Assembly (NCBI RefSeq): GCF_026410195.1
Contig: NZ_JAPMLM010000054.1
Coordinates: 62,001 to 126,000, forward strand
Length of the DNA: 64,000 nt
From: Xanthomarina sp. F2636L
GTDB taxonomy: Bacteria > Bacteroidota > Bacteroidia > Flavobacteriales > Flavobacteriaceae
Reading direction: 5' to 3'
This document shows, piece after piece, positions 61,150-64,000 of this stretch. Made by a program: the position numbers and the translations under genes. Under the pieces are notes generated by a model that worked only from the letters and a program-made list of their open reading frames with translations, was not told where the DNA came from and did no database searches. Position 1 is the stretch's first letter. Every line of letters begins with the position of its first letter.

Positions 61150-61335
61150 AAAAAACAATAACAATCTAAAGCTACTCCCTTCAGTTGAAGGGCGACCAAG
61201 CGTAAAGAAATAGTCCTGTGGACTATTTTAGCGCAGGGGCGAGCTGGCGCGTGGGCATTTAAGCGAAACGCAGAGAAGATGAGACGGAGCCTGCCCGAAT
61301 GCCGAACAGAATGTGGAGGCAGGCAGGGGTTTGTC
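61150..61335. repeat. type C repeat, right arm beside the DUF559 gene (copy C3)
   Basis: AGCTACTCCCTTCAGTTGAA, the AATAGTCCTGTGGACTATT hairpin, GAGACGGAGCCTGCCCGAAT and GGAGGCAGGCAGGGGTTTG form a longer and more diverged right arm. The GGCAGGCAGGGGTTTG end is shared with the tail before copy C1 near 13410-13425. Confidence 0.8.
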
Positions 61336-61477
61336 TTGTTATAATAAGATTGTTTATTACTTCTTCAAATAAAAATTACCCCGTACGTCTTTTAAAACAA
61401 AAGTCAGATAGCATTTGCGAAGGCGGAACCGAAAACTGACAACCGCCCATGCCCGTCCGTAGCAATAGCGAAGGCAG

Positions 61478-61540
61478 AACTGATAACTGAGAACTGATAA
61501 CTGAGAACCGACAACGGATAACCCACCCCTCACAACCAAT
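61478..61540 (+). repeat. heptamer array AACTGAT/AACTGAG x9
   Basis: Nine in-phase units (AACTGAT, AACTGAG, AACCGAC, AACGGAT, AACCCAC and others) end 15 bases before the TTG of the next promoter. The first four units contain TGA on the plus strand. Here the array lies upstream of a promoter and not at a gene end. Confidence 0.8.
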
Positions 61541-61554
61541 TAAACCAAAAATAC

Positions 61555-61584
61555 TTGCATAAATTACTTAACTTATTATCTTTA
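61555..61584 (+). promoter_or_regulatory. promoter of the initiating transferase gene (TTG-19-TATCTTTA)
   Basis: TTG at 61555-61557 is followed after 19 bases by TATCTTTA at 61577-61584, one base from the TAnnTTTG pattern. The ATG lies 17 bases downstream. Confidence 0.6.
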
Positions 61585-61601
61585 TCACATAATTAAAAGA
61601 A

Positions 61602-62993
61602 ATGCCCAAATACGATATTCATTTTAATATTTCTGAGCGTAAGATTTTATTAAGACTGGTAGATATCTTAGCTATTCTGGGCATGCTATACCTGGTAAGT
61701 TCCACCTTTGCATTCGATTATTTTAGCGTGACTCATGAAAACTGGACCTGGGTATTGGTGCTTATTATTTATGTGACTGTTTTTGGAACCGTATTTGAAC
61801 TCTACGATTTGCAAAAAGCCTCCCTGCAATATAAGGTGCTCAGTAATATTGTGTTAACAGCCTCTATAACGGTGCTGTTCTATTTATTAACCCCGTTTTT
61901 TACTCCTTTGCTTCCTAATAACAGGATGCAGATTGTCTATTTTTATTTGGCTATTATTACGGCTCTTGTAATCTGGAGATTGATTTATATTCAGTTTATT
62001 GCGTCTCCTAGGTTTTATAAAAAAGCGCTTATTATTGGGGAAACATCCAATATCGAAACCATTGTAGATGCTTTTAAACAGGCAGATCCTAACTATAAGA
62101 TTATCGGGTTTATTAACTGCGAAACCCCTCTTCATGAAACGGTAAAATACCAGGGGATTCCAGAATATGATTGTAAGGATTTACACCATCTCATTGCTAA
62201 AGAAAATGTATCCGAAATAATTGTGGCAAGTTATAATGCTGAAACCATTACTGCAGAGATTTATAACAATTTAATCCAGCTTTTAGAACGCGGATTCCCT
62301 ATTAAGGAGTACACCCAAGCTTTTGAAGACATGACCTATCGGGTACCTGTCCAGTTTGTAGGAAAAGATTTTTATAAGTACTTCCCTTTTAGCCGAAGCA
62401 ATCACAACAAACTCTATCTGTTTTTTCATCGCTTATTCGATCTTCTGTTTTCTTTTGTCGGACTTATAATAGGATGTGTTTTTGTCCCGTTTGTACTCTT
62501 AGGCAATCTCATAGCCAATAAGGGCCCCTTGTTTTATTATCAGGATCGGGTGGGAAAGAATGGCAAGCTGTTCTCTATTGTAAAATTTCGAACCATGGTG
62601 GTCGATGCCGAACAAAATGGTGCTGTATGGGCACAAAAGAATGATGTGCGTGTTACACCGTTTGGAAGGTTTTTAAGAGGCTCTAGAATCGATGAGTTTC
62701 CTCAGTTTCTAAACATTTTAAAAGGGGATATGAGTTTGATAGGTCCCAGACCCGAACGTCCACATTTTGTAAACGAACTCTCGCAGGTAATACCCTTCTA
62801 TGAAACCAGACATATTATCAGACCAGGCTTAACAGGATGGGCTCAGGTAAAAGTGCGTTACGGCTCGACAGTTGAAGATAGTCTGCTAAAACTACAATAT
62901 GATTTGTATTATATCAAACACCGAAGTTTCTTTTTAGATGCCAATGTGATTGTAAAGACCTTAAGTACCATGTTGTTTTTTAGGGGGCAGTAG
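61602..62993 (+). CDS. WcaJ-like polyprenyl-phosphate sugar-1-phosphate transferase
   Basis: The 463-residue protein has four N-terminal helices (residues about 15-120), a CoA-binding-like Rossmann domain (KALIIGETSNIETIVDAFK) and a further helix near residue 280. The C-terminal catalytic domain follows, with GPLFYYQDRVGKNGKLFSIV, KFRTMVVDAEQNG, SRIDEFPQFLNILKGDMSLI and GPRPERPHFVNELS. This is the full layout of the initiating enzymes that put the first sugar phosphate on undecaprenyl phosphate. It starts the glycan that the locus builds. It has its own promoter, separate from the main operon. Its TAG stop is the edge of a heptamer element. Confidence 0.93.
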   Translation: MPKYDIHFNISERKILLRLVDILAILGMLYLVSSTFAFDYFSVTHENWTWVLVLIIYVTVFGTVFELYDLQKASLQYKVLSNIVLTASITVLFYLLTPFFTPLLPNNRMQIVYFYLAIITALVIWRLIYIQFIASPRFYKKALIIGETSNIETIVDAFKQADPNYKIIGFINCETPLHETVKYQGIPEYDCKDLHHLIAKENVSEIIVASYNAETITAEIYNNLIQLLERGFPIKEYTQAFEDMTYRVPVQFVGKDFYKYFPFSRSNHNKLYLFFHRLFDLLFSFVGLIIGCVFVPFVLLGNLIANKGPLFYYQDRVGKNGKLFSIVKFRTMVVDAEQNGAVWAQKNDVRVTPFGRFLRGSRIDEFPQFLNILKGDMSLIGPRPERPHFVNELSQVIPFYETRHIIRPGLTGWAQVKVRYGSTVEDSLLKLQYDLYYIKHRSFFLDANVIVKTLSTMLFFRGQ

Positions 62994-63203
62994 GTTGTCG
63001 GTTGTCGGTTAACGGTTTTCGGTTTTTAAAAAAGAAACTTTTTATTATCAAATATAATTTTTAAATTTCACTCACAACTCACAACTCACAACTCACAACT
63101 CACAACTCACAACTCACAACTCACAACTCACAACTCACAACTCACAACTCACAACTCACAACTCACAACTCACAACTCACAACTCACAACTCACAACTCA
63201 CAA
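62993..63203. repeat. heptamer element: GGTTNNN x5, core, CTCACAA x19
   Basis: Five units GGTTGTC, GGTTGTC, GGTTAAC, GGTTTTC, GGTTTTT begin in the last base of the WcaJ-like stop codon (62993-63027). They are followed by the AT-rich core shared with 15478-15542, including the weak AAAAAG/CTTTTT hairpin, and by exactly 19 perfect CTCACAA units (63071-63203). The next unit holds the stop codon (63205-63207) of the minus-strand gene. The whole gap between two convergent genes is thus repeat. Confidence 0.95.
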
Positions 63204-63204
63204 C

Positions 63205-64000
63205 TCACCTAGAATAATACCAAATCAAAAACACATACCTCAATCCCAAGGCAAGAAGTAGTGGGAGTAGGGCGGTGGCAAACACTTGAATGCCTACAAG
63301 CCAATGGAAGCTCATGAGACACAACATAATCACTAAGAATTTCAGGTATTTAATAAACCACAACTTAGGAGTTGGTTTAATAAGCTGTCCAATAACAAAA
63401 AGGTTTAAAACAAAGGCCCAAAGCAGGTTGTAATTTTGCGCTGTTGCGTCGTGGTCTGTGGCAAACCAAAGCAGTAAGATAAGCACTCCAATAAGTCCGG
63501 TGATTGAAAATATAAGGATATCTAGAAGCCTGGTTCTACGTTGGTTTTTATAATCTAAATAGGTGATACTAACGATGATAAGGCCCAGAATACTAAATAT
63601 CACATAGGGACTAAACAAAAACTGGTTAGAAACGGGCATCTCTCTTTTTTCAAATACCACACGATTTTGTTGTACCAGACTCTGGTTGCTATTAGCTAAT
63701 GTGGCTTCTCCAAAGAAGGTGTGAATATATTCAGGTAGGAACATATGTTCTTCTGGAGTTGCCGGTCTGTCTATCACAGAGCCTAAGGCCAAATCGATAC
63801 CAACCCCACCCCAGGAGTTTGTAGGAACTTTTTCGCGAATCAGGCGCCTAAAGGTTTGTGGTTTAAAGTCTTTAGGAATATTAAAGACAACTTCAGAGTT
63901 ACTGTTTTTTACTAAAACGTCTTTGATTCTCGTGGCACAATTGTCATAGAAAAAATCGTAGAGATAGGCTCTGTTTTCTGGCTTGATATTGTTTAATAAA
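63205..64000 (-). CDS. DUF4105 (Lnb-like) membrane protein, C-terminal part
   Basis: The frame is open to the window end (about 265 codons visible), so the start lies outside; the TTG at 63792 is internal. The soluble part contains YDFFYDNCATRIKDVL, with a conserved Cys as in DUF4105 proteins, FRRLIREKVPTNSWGGVGID and LALGSVIDRPATPEEHMFLP. Four to five membrane helices follow. DUF4105 includes the lipoprotein N-acyltransferase-like (Lnb) enzymes; in Bacteroidota the role is not settled. The stop lies in the last partial unit of a 19-unit heptamer array. Confidence 0.8.
   Translation of the reverse strand, partial: LLNNIKPENRAYLYDFFYDNCATRIKDVLVKNSNSEVVFNIPKDFKPQTFRRLIREKVPTNSWGGVGIDLALGSVIDRPATPEEHMFLPEYIHTFFGEATLANSNQSLVQQNRVVFEKREMPVSNQFLFSPYVIFSILGLIIVSITYLDYKNQRRTRLLDILIFSITGLIGVLILLLWFATDHDATAQNYNLLWAFVLNLFVIGQLIKPTPKLWFIKYLKFLVIMLCLMSFHWLVGIQVFATALLPLLLALGLRYVFLIWYYSR

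Overview
The window looks like a chromosome segment of a marine member of the Flavobacteriaceae (Bacteroidota). The clues are the AT-rich DNA, the long (1120-residue) SecA without a zinc tail, MeaB, DUF2911, DUF2795 and Lnb/DUF4105-type genes, and several promoters with the Bacteroidota pattern TTG plus TAnnTTTG. No rRNA, tRNA, CRISPR array, phage or intact insertion sequence was seen.

Layout. 0-17.5 kb is a housekeeping region: a MATE exporter end, a PAP2 phosphatase, a minus-strand operon for a polyprenyl-linked sugar (GT2, LAB_N protein, GT39), an NAD-dependent epimerase, MeaB, DUF2911, SecA, DUF2795, a PduO-type cobalamin adenosyltransferase, a methyltransferase and an ABC-F ATPase. 17.5-63 kb is a large surface-polysaccharide locus, nearly all on the plus strand. 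It opens behind a clear promoter with a Wza-like export lipoprotein and a Wzc-like tyrosine kinase. Then come UDP-sugar dehydrogenase (TviB/WbpO type) and epimerase (TviC/WbpP type) genes, a three-gene island of unknown function, and a Wzm/Wzt ABC exporter. After these lie about 17 glycosyltransferase genes mixed with FkbM and other methyltransferases, a DegT aminotransferase plus PglD-type acetyltransferase, an asparagine-synthase-like amidotransferase, two sulfotransferases, a transglutaminase-like protein and an O-antigen ligase/polymerase. A WcaJ-like initiating phosphotransferase with its own promoter closes the locus. The probable product is a sulfated, uronic-acid-containing (perhaps uronamide-containing) glycan. 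The last gene, on the minus strand, is a DUF4105/Lnb-like membrane protein cut by the window end.

The most unusual feature lies between the genes. Many spacers are tandem arrays of 7-base units that keep strict 7-base phase although the unit differs from locus to locus (CTCACAA, CTCACGT, CACTACC, TACCAAC, AATCNNN, GTGANNN, AACTGAT). They often begin in the stop codon of a gene and can run up to the start codon of the next. In most gene-end cases the unit carries TGA or TAG in the direction of the upstream gene; because 7 is not a multiple of 3, stops then occur in all three frames. Three small four-helix-bundle (S23/IVP family) genes each sit between short repeats in opposite orientation. Two GIY-YIG nuclease genes and one DUF559 nuclease gene are likewise each embedded in their own family of dispersed palindromic repeats. 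The window may therefore hold three kinds of small repeat-plus-gene cassettes, comparable in logic to REPIN/RAYT systems, which I regard as the best candidate for an undescribed system.

All calls are by reading motifs and context; no database search was possible.
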